From Rostratula benghalensis (Eukaryota; Chordata; Aves; Charadriiformes; Rostratulidae): DNA of 64,000 nt. Of this stretch, positions 36,592-49,184 are shown piece by piece (the stretch's first letter is position 1; the number at the start of each line of letters is the position of its first letter). The notes beneath the pieces are model-generated. The model searched no databases, was not told the DNA's origin, and saw nothing but the letters and a program-made list of their open reading frames with translations. The stretch covers positions 144,970-208,969 of the forward strand of contig VXAI01000118.1 of the NCBI GenBank assembly GCA_013399305.1. Reading direction: 5' to 3'. The position numbers and the translations under genes were made by a program.

Positions 36592-36647
36592 TCCCTTTTT
36601 CCCTTTCCCTTTTTCCCTTCCCCCTTTTCCCTCTTTCCCTTTCCCCC
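36592..36647 (+). repeat. Homopyrimidine (CCCTTT)n-like low-complexity tract
   Basis: Irregular repeats of CCCTTT, CCCTTTTT and CCCCTTTT, almost purely C/T, ending at the gap. The full tract length is unknown. Confidence 0.9.
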
Positions 36648-36786
36648 NNNNNNNNNNNNNNNNNNNNNNNNNNNNNNNNNNNNNNNNNNNNNNNNNNNNN
36701 NNNNNNNNNNNNNNNNNNNNNNNNNNNNNNNNNNNNNNNNNNNNNNNNNNNNNNNNNNNNNNNNNNNNNNNNNNNNNNNNNNNNNN
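36648..36786. other. Assembly gap of 139 N
   Basis: Starts inside a homopyrimidine repeat, which probably caused the gap. Confidence 0.98.
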
Positions 36787-37486
36787 TTTAGGATTTTCAG
36801 TGTTGATTAGCTTTAAAGCCATAGACTATTTTATAACTGATGGGCTTATAGCTACATGTAGTAATCTGTAGCTACAGTAGTAATGTAGAAGGAGACGGCG
36901 TGCCAGGAAGGGGTTAAAAACCAGAATTTTCATACCGTAGTATTGAGAAGGGATAGAATAGTGTTCTCCTGCAGTTTAGGGTAGAAGAGGTATGGTGGGT
37001 GCTGTGCATCCATAATGCCTCCTCCTCAAGTGCTGCTACTATTGACTTAGCTAAAAAGCATTTAACACCCACTTTGCCTTTTCTGGTCATAAACCTTTTC
37101 AGAGCGGATATGAAATCTGCCTCGCTACGTTTTGTTTTGAAAGTGCTCCTTTTGCATCCCTAAGGTTTCCATAGCAACCCGGGCCATTTGTTTAAATTGG
37201 AGCTCGCTGGCCCGTCCTTCCCTGCACCAAACTTCTGCTGAGACCTTGCAGGTGTCATCTCCTCTTCCTCCCAGGCTGAAGAGTGTCTTGCAAGGATTAT
37301 AGAGGGGCTCAGCAGTGGTTGGCCATAGTCTTTTGCAGAGGGCCATTGACTCAGCAAGATGGCAGATGTGTGCGTTCTCCCTGTTACCCTATTTGATTTA
37401 CCTCATTCTTCTCCTGCGTGATGTTCCATATGGCTTTGTGGAGTTATTACCAGCTCCCTTGAAGAATGGGTGAGCTGGCAGCTCAT

Positions 37487-37571
37487 TACTAGAGGTGTCC
37501 ATGCCCATGGCAGGGGGGTTGGAACTTGATGGTCTTTAAGGTCCCTTCCAACTCGAACCATTCTATGATGC
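37487..37571 (+). mobile_element. Very short CR1 3' end
   Basis: Only the last about 85 bp of a CR1: CATGGCAGGGGGGTTGGAAC, then TAAGGTCCCTTCCAACTCG and ATTCTATGATG. It runs straight into a longer CR1 in the same orientation. Confidence 0.85.
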
Positions 37572-38661
37572 TATAAAAGCAATTGACACAGACCCTCACA
37601 AAATTCTCATGGAAAAGCTGGCTGCTCATGGCCTGGATGAGCGTAGGATCTGCTGGATCAAGCACTGGCTGGATGGACTGTCCCAAAGAGTGGTGCTCAA
37701 TGGAGTTAAATCCAGCTGGCAGCCAGTCACAAGTGGTGTTCCTCAAGGCTTGGTATGGGACCGTTTCTGTTTAATGTCTTTATTGGTGATCTCAACAAGG
37801 ATATAGTGTACCATCAGTAAGTTTGCAGATGACACTAAGCTAGGTGGGAGTGTTGATCTGCAGGAGGGCAGGGAAGCTTTACAGGGGAACTTGGATATAT
37901 TGGATGGATGGGCCAATGTCGACAGAAGACCAAGTTCCTGGTCCTGCACTTGGGCCACAACAACCCCATGCATCGCTACAGGCTTGGGGAAGTGTGGCTG
38001 GAGAGCTCCCTGGCAGAAAAGGACCTGGGGGTTCTTGGTTGACAAACAGCTGAATATGAGCCAGCAGTGTGCCCAGGTGACCAAAAAGGCCAATGGCATC
38101 TTGGCTGGTATAAGAAGTAGTGTGACCAGCAGAAGTAGGGAGGTGATTGTCCCCCTGGACTCAGCACTGGTGAGGCCACACCTTGAGTATTGTGTCCAGT
38201 TCTGGGCACCTCAACACAAGAGAGCTGTTGAGGTGCTGGAAAGAGTGCAGAGGAGGGCAACAAATCTGATGAAGAGCCATGGAAGGAGCTGGGACTGTTT
38301 AGTTTGAGGAAGAGGAGGCTGAGGGGAGACCTCATCACTCTCTACAACTACTTGAAAGGACAGAGGTGGTGCTGGTCTCATCTCACAGGTGATTAGCAAT
38401 AGAACGAGAGGGAATGGCTTCAAGCTACAACAAGGTAGGTTTAGACTGAACATGAGGAAAGAATTTTTCCCAGAAAGAGTGGTCAGACACTGGAATAGGC
38501 TGCCCAGGGAGGTGGTTGAGTCCCCATCCCTGAATGTGTTTAAGAGTCGTTTAGATGTGGTGTTGGGGGGTATGGTAGCGGAAGACATTGCAGAGTAGGG
38601 CAGATGGTTGGACTTGATGATCCCAAGGGTCTTTTCCAATCTGAATGATTCTATGATTCTG
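37572..38661 (+). mobile_element. CR1 LINE with reverse-transcriptase remnant
   Basis: About 1.1 kb sense CR1. The reverse-transcriptase part is recognisable: WLDGLSQRVVLNGVKSSWQP, then the intact FADD catalytic box at 37822-37833, then [18 protein letters not shown]. Frame disruptions are present. It ends ATGATTCTATGATTCTG at about 38661. Inactive. Confidence 0.94.
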
Positions 38662-41600
38662 TTTTATCTGAGAGAAGCTTCTTCCCTGAGTTACAAAGGT
38701 CACTCCTCAGCTTTTAGTGCTACGGGCTTATTTTTTTTCTGCGTGTCAGCATTAGTGCCACACTGATCCCCTTCACAAGGCAGGGCTTCAATTGCTGGAA
38801 CCAATGTCACTCGCCTTTTTACTGATGTAGTGGTAGTAATTTTTGACTGAAGTCCCTGAAAAGATTTAGACACTGAGTAAAAAACAGTCTGCAGGATTTG
38901 GTTACTTGATATCTGGTAGTTCATTGCTAAGAAACTTCCATTTTTATCTCTAAACTGTAGTGATTTTTTTTCTTGATTACTTACAAAAAGGCTTAAAGAG
39001 AGAGGAAAAAATGGAAACTTATTCTGCTGAAATGCTTGGATGCTCTGCAGTGTTTTTAGCTGCAGATGAAAATGGAAGATAAAATCCTTCAGAAGTGCTA
39101 AGATCCTATTTGTGGCACTGACTTAGGATTTCTACTCTGGACTGACATAGGAAATTTCCCTTTTGACAGACTTCCCTCCAGAGCAGCCAGAGAGGGTTTA
39201 GGAGCCTTGAGAGGCAGCACAGTGTGACCATCAGCACCATCCTGGCCACCAGCTCAGAGGACAGAAACCCCTGAGATTCATCAGCAAAGTTCTCCCTTGC
39301 ACACCCAAAGTTAGTTTTTTTATCCCCTTATTTATTTTATGGGGCAAAACACTTTATCAAGCTTTTGAACCTGAGGCAGGGTGTGTTTTATTATTTGCAA
39401 AAGGTATTACTAATCCCAATTTCTGCACTGCTTAATTGATAGGATCACAGTAACCATTAGACGTAGTAATACCTTGACAGTTAGAGCCATGGGAGGTCAG
39501 CGGTTAATTTTACTCCATGTGGCACCAATTTGTACCAGCAGGAATATTCAAAGCAGTCAGTCTCTTTGTTTGGTAATACAGTTTCATTATTTAAACAGCT
39601 GAGTTTTCTGGAAACACTGGTCTCCAGTTGTCTAAACCACACTTTTATCTTGTATCCTCATAGCACTGTGTTCTGATACGTCAGTAACAGCGTCAGGAAA
39701 AGCTGCCATCCCTTCTGACGCCCAGCAGGCCAAACAAGGGAAATTTAATGCAGCAATTTTCGTCAGGGAACATTTTGCAGCTCTCTTTGAAAACAAAGAG
39801 TTTTATTACTGCATTTATTGTTAGTGGTGTGAGGACAGCCAAATGCTGTTATCCCATGACCTGCTGGTGAAACCCGGACTTCTCACTTCAGTTATCTCTT
39901 TACAATTAAAACAATTCAATGTAGAGAATAAAACAACGTATTTCTGTGGGGAGCATTAATGCATTCAAACATTTTAGTACCTTGTCCTAATGGTAGTGGG
40001 CAGAAGCTTTATGGGATTTATTGTAGTTCATAAAAAGTCAGGCAAGACTGATATTTGAGGGTGTAGGAGCTTTGAATACCCCTACCTTGTATTAACCATG
40101 CTGTATTGTGAGCCTCTCACAAGTGTTAATGAGTATTTGTCACGACCTACAGCTGTAGGGGCTGTGACAGAGGAATAGGGAGCTGAGGGGACAGGAAAGA
40201 GGAGGTCTGAGGTTTCAGGGATGAGCTGAGGAAGGGAGGATCATATGATGAAGCCCTCTGTTAAAAGAGAAAGTGGGGAATCAACAACTCAGCTGAATTT
40301 CCCATATTTATTAGTTCAGGTTGACTTGGAAATAATTTTTTCAGCTAAAATGGCCAAGTTCTATATAAAAATGATAAAACCTCTTTCTCTTAAAAAGTTA
40401 CTTTGTTTAGAGAAGTATCTTAAAACCTCAGTAAGTAGCAAGGTGGCACCGTTTCTGTGGCAGATGGCCTGGGGAGATGTAAAAATCCTTCCCTACACCC
40501 GTAATCCATACACTCCGGATCAATTGAAGCATCCCTCAGAGAACTTGCCTGTTCTTGCAGCCCCCTGGTACGTCGGAAAGTGCTTCATTGTGGAAGGAGC
40601 TTGTAGAAATAATTTTTCATAAGCTGCCTGCAAACATCCCAGCGGGGACCTGAGCCTCCCGGGTCCGCTCGCTGGTGACTGGCTGAATGTGTCTGCCCTC
40701 CAGGGTATGGTATGTGTGATCTTTATTGTAGGATTTACCCTCAGGCAGTCAGCTGCTGGAGTTGGCTTTGCTTTCATTTATATTTATTTTAAAGGAAAGG
40801 GTGTTAAAAGGCTGCTGAAGTCCTGGCTAGCAACTTTAGAAAGGAAGATAAAGGGATATTGAACAAATAGGTAAAGAAAGGGATATGGCAACCTCCAGAG
40901 CGTCGCCCTTGTAAGTAATTGGTCACGCAGTTCCCCAGTGTAAGTGCATTGCCTTGTGCTTAGGAGAGGTACCACTGCTGAGTTAAGCTGCCTTTGGTGG
41001 TGCTGCTGTTTTGTTGTGACAGCTAGAAATACAGGAGAGCTTGCTTTTTTTCCAAGCAGCAGACTCACAATGGGTTTTAACTGGGCCCTGTTGAGTAACT
41101 TGGGTTCCCCCCCATCAGAAAGGCACAGTTTCAAGTTTAAATCAAATGCACGTGTGTGCATGCAGAAAAAAAAAATTAATTAGAAGACTTAACCTTCTGC
41201 TTTTGGAAGTGTCAACTGTCTCTTTGTTTACTTCCTCCTTTTCTGTTTGTAAACTGGAATCTGTTAGGTTGGAGTTAGCTGGATGTTTTTATTATTGTTT
41301 TTTAAATGGTTGTTTCAGGGTGTGGACTATAGTGGAGAAGGAACTGCAGCTCCATCCCATTTCCTCATGGAAATGAATTCCCAGAGCGGAAATTTGCACA
41401 GTGAGGTGCAGCGATGGGAGATGCCACCTAACAGGAGGGCAAGAGGTGGGTTTTACTCTCCAGATGTGAAACCCACCAGCTGTGGGTGGGTTAAGGAACT
41501 CTACTGGGAAGCAGCTTATCCTGCTGGCTCCTGAGGGAGGCCCCCTCAGCTCCCACAACAAGGTTACTCCTCTGTTTCAGGGCACAAACCATGGTGTTCA

Positions 41601-44379
41601 GGGTGTCTGCACTGGGACTGTGTAACTACAGGTGGTTTTTGTGGAAGCCCTGGCCTTTCAGAAGTTTCTTTTTCTGCAGGAAGAGGTGGATCTCTCCCTC
41701 TCCCTTCTCTTCTTACTCTTTCCTCTCCCTGCTGTGGCATTCAATCTGATAGCCAGCAAGAGGAATAGCAATTAATAGGCTATGTGTGTATTTCCTATAA
41801 TCACGTCATTAAACCGGTGATTTGATGACAGAAACTAATTTCCATGGTACTGTTTCAGCAGCGTGTGTCGTTTCTCCTCCTATGAAACCAGCGTTTTAAC
41901 TTCCCAAGGCCCCACAGCATTCAAGTGGATATTTTATGTAAAACATGCAGCATTTGAAACATTCCCCAGCCTCGGGTAAATGTTCCCTCCAGCCCCTGTG
42001 CAGCACTCTGGTGTTCAACGTGACTTCAGCCCCCTACTATGCAGGAAAGAAATCCTCTCTCATGATCCACGTGGCAGAGAGTTTCTGTAATCTATACCAT
42101 GAGGTCACATTTCAATACTGGGAGCAACCGAGATTAAAGTCATGATTTAACCCCCTGGAGTAAATATAGGTTTTACATTAGCACATTGCAGACCTAACTA
42201 ACTTGGGGAATTATGTCACAGGATATTTTTTCTGAATTGTCTCAAATGAAATCTTAAGGCCTCTTGGTTATTACCATGGTGATGTTTGCCTCAACTCGGT
42301 ATTGAAATTTCCCAGAGCATTTTACGATCAGAATTGTGCGGGAATTAAATGTTGGCTCTACCTATAGTGAAACCAGTTTGCCCTCATGATGAACTTTCTT
42401 TATGAAACCAGATGAGCAGTTGGGTCTGGGGATGCACTTCAGGTACCAAGCCAAGTCCAACCTGCCTTCTTTCAGCAGAACCTCGGATCCTCTTCCTTAA
42501 AAGGATTTAATTTACCTTGCATCATATGAATGCGAGATGCTTTTCTCCACTGCCGGAACAAGGCCCAGCTTGTTTCTGCAGGATAGGCAAGCTCAGCCCC
42601 ATGAGTCCTCCAAACTGTTCTCCAGTCTCCTCCTCTTGGAGGGCTCTGCTGAGGAAACACGCTTTGGCCCTCACTGTGCTGCAGAATCAAGTTGTCAGGA
42701 ATAAAAAAATGTTGTAAATGGGGCTCTTGGAGAGAAAGTCGTGGTACTGCAGTAAGGACTGTATGGGCTAAATTTAGCCATTAAAATCATCAGTAAAAAA
42801 TACAGCCTTCTCCAAGCTGGAGCAATTCAATTTGACCAAAGAGAAAATCATTCCCTTATTAAGCAAATTGTATCTCCCACTGAAAAGGCTTCAAACCAAG
42901 CCTGGCCCTGAAGCTGCCTTGGGGAGCGAAGGAGCCGAGAGACTGCAGTCAGGTGCTTCGTAAAGCCAAGGCTCTTACTGTGTCTGTGCTGCTGGCAGAA
43001 CGTAAAGCAGCCAGCCTTCTGCAGGCACACCAGCAACTGCCTCTGGTTCCCTCTCTCTGAAAGCTGTGGTCTTGTTTTGTTTTACCCTGTCTGAGACAGG
43101 GCTGTCATTACAACAGTTTGCTTCCAGTGCAGGTCCCCAAACAACCGTGAAGGCAGCTTGAAGGGAGGAGGGACCAGTCCTGAGTCTTACCCAGAGCCAA
43201 AGGTTGAGACTTCCTGATGGTGAACTTGCAGAAACAAGTCCCTCTCCATGGCACAGGACATGTGTGCTGCATGTAAGCTTCTGGGGGGTTTTCAGAGCAC
43301 GTGTCTGCCTCTCCACTACTCTCCAATGAACTCAAGCTAGGTGCAGATGTGCGGGCTTGGGCACAAGGGCTGCTGGGGTAAGCTCAGATCTCTGTGGGCT
43401 AATTTACTGGTTGGTGCTGGAGGTGCCCTGGGTACTTGGACACTGTTGTGCTGTCCCACGTGTGCACACCCAGCCCAGGCGTGCTGACTGCTCAGCAAAC
43501 CTCGGGGGCCCCAAGCAGGCTGTCCCTGCCCCCTAGCCAGCACAGACCAGGATTCCCAATGCCGTTGCTAAGCCTCTGCTTCCTTCCCGGTTCCTAACCA
43601 AGCTTCAAAAATATCCTTGAGTGGGTGAAGCTATACTGGAGACTGTCTTTATGGGAATAGTCCAACATTAGCCCTGAAGAGGGGACAGACTAATCATTTC
43701 AGGCTCGTCCTCCCTCGTGCTTTTCTGCTCTGCTTCCTTCTAGCTCCTTACCTATTCCTAGCGTATGTTTTTCTTACGCTGTTGGGTTTTTCCATCACTG
43801 AGAGTCCTTGGCACGCACAACTTTGAAGCGTGGTCCCAGCCGTCACTAATTTCTAAGCTTTTCTTTACTGAGCTGAAGCTCAGTAATACTTGTATACCTT
43901 TTTTTTTTTTTTTTTTTTTGTCTGAGGATCCAATTCTGCATCGTATCAAAGAAGTATTACAGAGCCCACAGGGGAATGGAAAATTTTAGAATCCCTTCTG
44001 AGAGGAAAAAAAAAAAAAAAGATTCACACTGCAGCAGGTGTTTAAATTACATTAGGGGTGGCAGAATTGGGAATGAGAGCCCAGTGTTTTGAGTCCTGCT
44101 TAACCCTCCGCTGCTGCTGGGACCACCCCGTGTGATCTCTGTAGTTTAAAGCCGGGTCGTAGTAGCATTAAGGTATTTTACCCCAAATCAGATTTGGGCT
44201 TGCCTCAGGGTTTCCTTTAACCATGGGTATGTTGCTCTGCCAGTAGCCATCCCTGCTGAAAGCTGACATGATACGTCCCTTAGTGTACCTTAACAGCCGT
44301 GGAAATCGCGTTATTGATAACAAAAAGCTGCGAGGTGACACGTAGAAAGCTGAACTACCTCCGGGGCTCTCCGGGATGT
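38662..44379. other. Intergenic sequence upstream of C11orf96
   Basis: No exon or transposon recognised. Several blocks (39400-40000, 40430-40700, 41760-42400) are low in simple repeats and look like unique sequence that may include conserved regulatory elements, but this cannot be shown from one genome. Poly-T at about 43900-43919 and poly-A at about 44007-44022. Confidence 0.5.
39783..39800. repeat. 18-bp inverted repeat with CTTTG/CAAAG half-sites
   Basis: CTCTTTG, spacer AAAA, CAAAGAG. The halves resemble TCF/LEF or SOX core sites facing each other. Binding is an inference. Confidence 0.4.
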
Positions 44380-44719
44380 AGCGAGGCCTTCGTAAGCCCC
44401 CGCGGGGCAGGCGGGGGATGCCCCGCGGGGGTTAGGCCTTTGCGGCGGCGGTGTCAGGGGGCGAGGAGATGGGCGAGCGGAGCCTCGGGGCCGCCGGTCG
44501 GACGGGGAGAAGGGGCAAGAAGGGGCGACGGGACCGAGCGCGAAGCCTCCGCACGGGTGGCAGGCAGGGTCCCCCGTCCCGGCCTCTGCCCGCACCTCCC
44601 CCCCGCACCTCGAAAAGGGACGGGGCGGGCTGCGGGGGGTCCGGGGGCGGCGGTGCGCGGAGACGTCAGGCGGAAGGGAAGAGCCCGCCGGGCTGCGAGT
44701 GGGCTCCGCCGCCGTCTGA

Positions 44720-45634
<915 letters not shown>

Positions 45635-46012
45635 GGGCGGCGGGGCCCGGGGGGACCCGGTCCGGCTCGGCGGGACCCGGCGGCGACACGGACTGGGCTG
45701 CAGGGAGCCGCTCCGCCGCCGGCCGAGGGGCGCCCGGGGCGGGCAGCCGGGTCTTGTTGTTTTCTAAGAAAGCGCTTGTACCTTCGTTTCTATTTGATTG
45801 TATGAAACTCTTCGTTTAAAAGACAAAAAAAAATCCAAAAAAAATCTTTTCTATTCGTTAGAAGAAATGAGCTGTTTTAGATGCATTGAGCTGCTGGACT
45901 TTATATTTATTTTTGCATTTAAACTGTTGACTGCATTAATTTAATATGTTTCTACCTGAATGTCTGTTATTATTTCCATAAGAGTAATAAAATCAGATAT
46001 ATTTGCACAGTA
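45635..46012 (+). other. C11orf96: C11orf96 3' UTR
   Basis: Turns from GC-rich to AT-rich at about 45760. Contains AU-rich stretches (TTTATATTTATTTTTGC near 45900) of the type linked to short mRNA half-life, then AATAAA at 45986. Confidence 0.75.
45986..45991 (+). promoter_or_regulatory. C11orf96: Poly(A) signal of C11orf96
   Basis: AATAAA in AGAGTAATAAAATC, followed by a T-rich downstream region (GTCCTTCTTTC) about 35 nt later. Confidence 0.8.
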
Positions 46013-48805
46013 CGTACCGGACTGTCCTTCTTTCAGGGATCAGACTGGCCTTTTTCAGCTTCCTGTACCCCTTTGAAGGCTAAAGGGATCCAAAGGTTGT
46101 TAACAGCCCAGAAGCAGCAGTGCTTTCCTCGGGGATGCTGCTCAGAGTGGTTTTGCAATCTGTACTGGCTGGTACCAGTTAATGAGACAAGAGTCAGGTT
46201 AGACTGATTTTTAGACAACTTTAACATAGGGGTCTTGAAGAAGTGAATAATCTGAACAAATGTTTAAGGAGAATTTATAACAGGTTATGTCCAAGAACCT
46301 TAATGCAACTGGACAAGCCTCATGCATTCACAGAAGTGCGTATGCACGTTCTGTTCTTGCCCGAGTTGCTTTTGCCTCTTTTCCCCCTCTGATCAGGAAA
46401 ATGTTTAATTCTGCAGATGTTTGATAACTGAGTATGATGCAGTTTCATTTACTAGAGTGAGCTGTACTGTATGGACATGGTTTTCTTGGAGGTGAAAAAA
46501 CAAGGTATTTGGATGCAGTACGGGACTGAAGTTACGTGGGGCTTCTGTGGGCATGTGTGTGCAGGGGTGTGTAAGAATGTCTAGAGTGTATGTGTCTGTA
46601 GTGCAGAGATGTAAAGATATGTAAAGAGCATCTGAAGCTCTCCACAGAATGAAAAGCAAATTCTTGAACGGGGAATCTTCTCCCTGTATTTTCTCCATTC
46701 TCTTTAAATATTCCCATGCTAATAGTGTAATCCCATGCGAGCGTTGTCCTTCAAGGCAAAACTCTGGCAGCTGAAACTTCCGTTATTAGGTATCAGCTAA
46801 TAATGGAATACAGCTAATATGATACAGCTGTGGCCTCTAACATTACTGTGGTGAGGCTTTCTGTGGAGTTACAGCTTTTCTGTGTTCGGCCTTGACGTGC
46901 CATCGTACTGATAAATGGGGATAAAGAGCATATGGTGAGCTTATCAGGGCTGGGGCAGAGGGAGAAGATGACCGTGATGCAGATGGAGAACAGGGTGCCT
47001 CATTATGACCACAAACTTGTGCTCTCTGGGCACTGAAGAACAGCAGATGCCCTGCTAGCTAGGAGCCTAGTGGTGGCTCCTAGCTCTGGGCACAGCTGAA
47101 GCCTATCTCTAGCTTACCTAGGAAAATCAGAGTGGCTTGTTTTTTGGGAAGGTCCTTCACCCTTTTGAGAAGAGTTTTTAAAAATCCTTTGCAGTAGGAG
47201 AGCCAGCTGACCTTCAGCACTGGGGGAAGGTTCTGCATGCAATTCAGGAGGTAAGGATGCAGGTCTGGGCTCTGACTCGACCTCCTTGTAAGAGGTATTT
47301 GTATTTAAACCACACACTACCACCCCCATCCCTCTGCGTGCAGTCTGTGAAACAGCTCCTCTCCCTTTGCTGTCAGACCCTGATGGCTGCTCGTTGTGCA
47401 GGAGCAGTATGTACACAAGGTAGCAAAGCAGCTTGACCTCCAGAACAGCTTTCAGCCAGGCAATCCCAACTTGGTAGGAAAACATCACTTACCAGCAGCT
47501 GGGTTAATTTTCCTTGATGATTTCCTAATGCTGTTTCCCATCTGGGAGTTTTGAGTTTCTGAAAGAGTTTGAAATGTCTATGGGAACTCTATAGCTGCAT
47601 GCCTGAATGTTGCATAATGTTCACAGAGAGCTACTGAGCTCCGTAAGATTTCCAGAGGTTGTACAGCATCCTCCCCATACAGCAGCTTTCAGACTGCTTT
47701 TCAGTCTTGCTTTACTTTCAGCTTGGGTACACATCCCCGCGACACACAAAGTGTGCGGTAGCTCCGAGGGGCTGTGAGTGCGTGATCCTCTTCTCTGCTC
47801 ATCGTTTCTGTTTAGCAGCTGGGATTAATTTACTGTCAGCTGGGCAATTTACTGTCACCCTTCCCATCCCTCCTTTAGCGTGTGCAGCCGTGCTGCCATC
47901 AGGCAGGAGACACAGGAGGCTGTGCTGCCCCGGTCAGCAGCAGAGCATCGGATACCCGCTTCCTGGAGGGGGGGGAATAACCATATTCCCTCCTCTGTTT
48001 CAAGAGACAAACCCAGATGTTAACACAGAGGACAAAGAGGGTTTGAGAATCTGTGGCAAGATAATATTTGAGAAAAGGCCATGTTAGAGTGGTTAGGCTG
48101 AATAAATAAGCTTCTCTTCAACTGTTCTTTGTTAACATTTTTCTGCTCCATCTCAAAGTGAAGATACCACTGCTAAAGATAGGCTAGCGTTTATCTTCCA
48201 AGCAGTTACAGTCAAGGCAAAAGGGTGAAAAGCCAGGGTGTTTTTGCCCTGTTCTGAAGACGCCCTCCTGAATGCAGCTGGGAAAATAAGTCTTCCAGTC
48301 TTCCTCTGCTGCTAATTTTGAAGGTTTCTCTTGCAATGGCTTTTAGCATTACTAATATCTGTCCTGCAAGGATTGCAGGAAGACCTAGTAAATATACTTT
48401 ACTGAGAGTAATGACTGTATCAAAGGGTTTTGAGTCTGTCACCCACTACCCAGGCTGGAGGTGTGGGTTGTGCATTTCCCTTCAGCAATTCACAGCTGAA
48501 AAGCACATAGCAGATGCCACTTAGGGTGATGCTTAGCCTGGCAGTGAGTAGGCAGGAGCATCCTGTAGCTGCACAGGAAGGAGATGGAGCTCAAAGATTC
48601 ACGGTGCAGGAGGGTGAAGGGGAGACCAAGCACCCCGGGGGTGCCTCCAGCCCTATTTCTCCAAATCACAGGAGAACACGTGGCAGAATTTGCCTTCAAT
48701 GGGACCAGTGTTTTATTCTCATATTGCTTTGTGTGTAAATCATCCTGCCCTATGCAGCAAGAGTAGTGCCCAGTGGAGTGAGTAAAGGCTTGAATTTTAA
48801 AGCAA
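46013..48805. other. Intergenic sequence downstream of C11orf96
   Basis: No gene or transposon recognised. A perfect 11-bp inverted repeat lies at 47057-47085. Short ORFs show no family resemblance. Confidence 0.55.
47057..47085. repeat. Perfect 11-bp inverted repeat with 7-nt loop
   Basis: AGCTAGGAGCC (47057-47067), loop TAGTGGT, GGCTCCTAGCT (47075-47085). The outer TGCCC (47048-47052) and GGGCA (47088-47092) can extend the stem across a small asymmetric internal loop. Confidence 0.85.
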
Positions 48806-48887
48806 TTCTTCTCTTCTCTTCTCTTCTCTTCTCTTCTCTTCTCTTCTCTTCTCTTCTCTTCTCTTCTCTTCTCTTCTCTTCTCTTCT
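48806..48887 (+). repeat. (TTCTC)n microsatellite
   Basis: About 16 near-perfect copies of a pyrimidine pentamer running into the assembly gap. True copy number unknown. Confidence 0.96.
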
Positions 48888-49124
48888 NNNNNNNNNNNNN
48901 NNNNNNNNNNNNNNNNNNNNNNNNNNNNNNNNNNNNNNNNNNNNNNNNNNNNNNNNNNNNNNNNNNNNNNNNNNNNNNNNNNNNNNNNNNNNNNNNNNNN
49001 NNNNNNNNNNNNNNNNNNNNNNNNNNNNNNNNNNNNNNNNNNNNNNNNNNNNNNNNNNNNNNNNNNNNNNNNNNNNNNNNNNNNNNNNNNNNNNNNNNNN
49101 NNNNNNNNNNNNNNNNNNNNNNNN
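48888..49124. other. Assembly gap of 237 N inside a pyrimidine repeat
   Basis: Flanked by (TTCTC)n on the left and (CCCTT)n on the right. Confidence 0.98.
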
Positions 49125-49184
49125 CCCTTCCCTTCCCTTCCCTTCCCTTCCCTTCCCTTCCCTTCCCCCTTTTTTTTTTTTTTT
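49125..49184 (+). repeat. (CCCTT)n microsatellite followed by poly-T
   Basis: About eight copies of CCCTT, then CCCCC and a T run of about 15. It differs from the repeat on the left of the gap by a T-to-C change per unit. Confidence 0.95.

Larger units (their letters stand above)
34947..37486. other. Intergenic sequence with a pyrimidine tract and gap
   Basis: No gene supported. A run of C and T at about 36592-36647 leads into 139 N. Short palindromes CTACATGTAG (36852-36861) and CTGTAGCTACAG (36866-36877) follow the gap. Confidence 0.6.
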
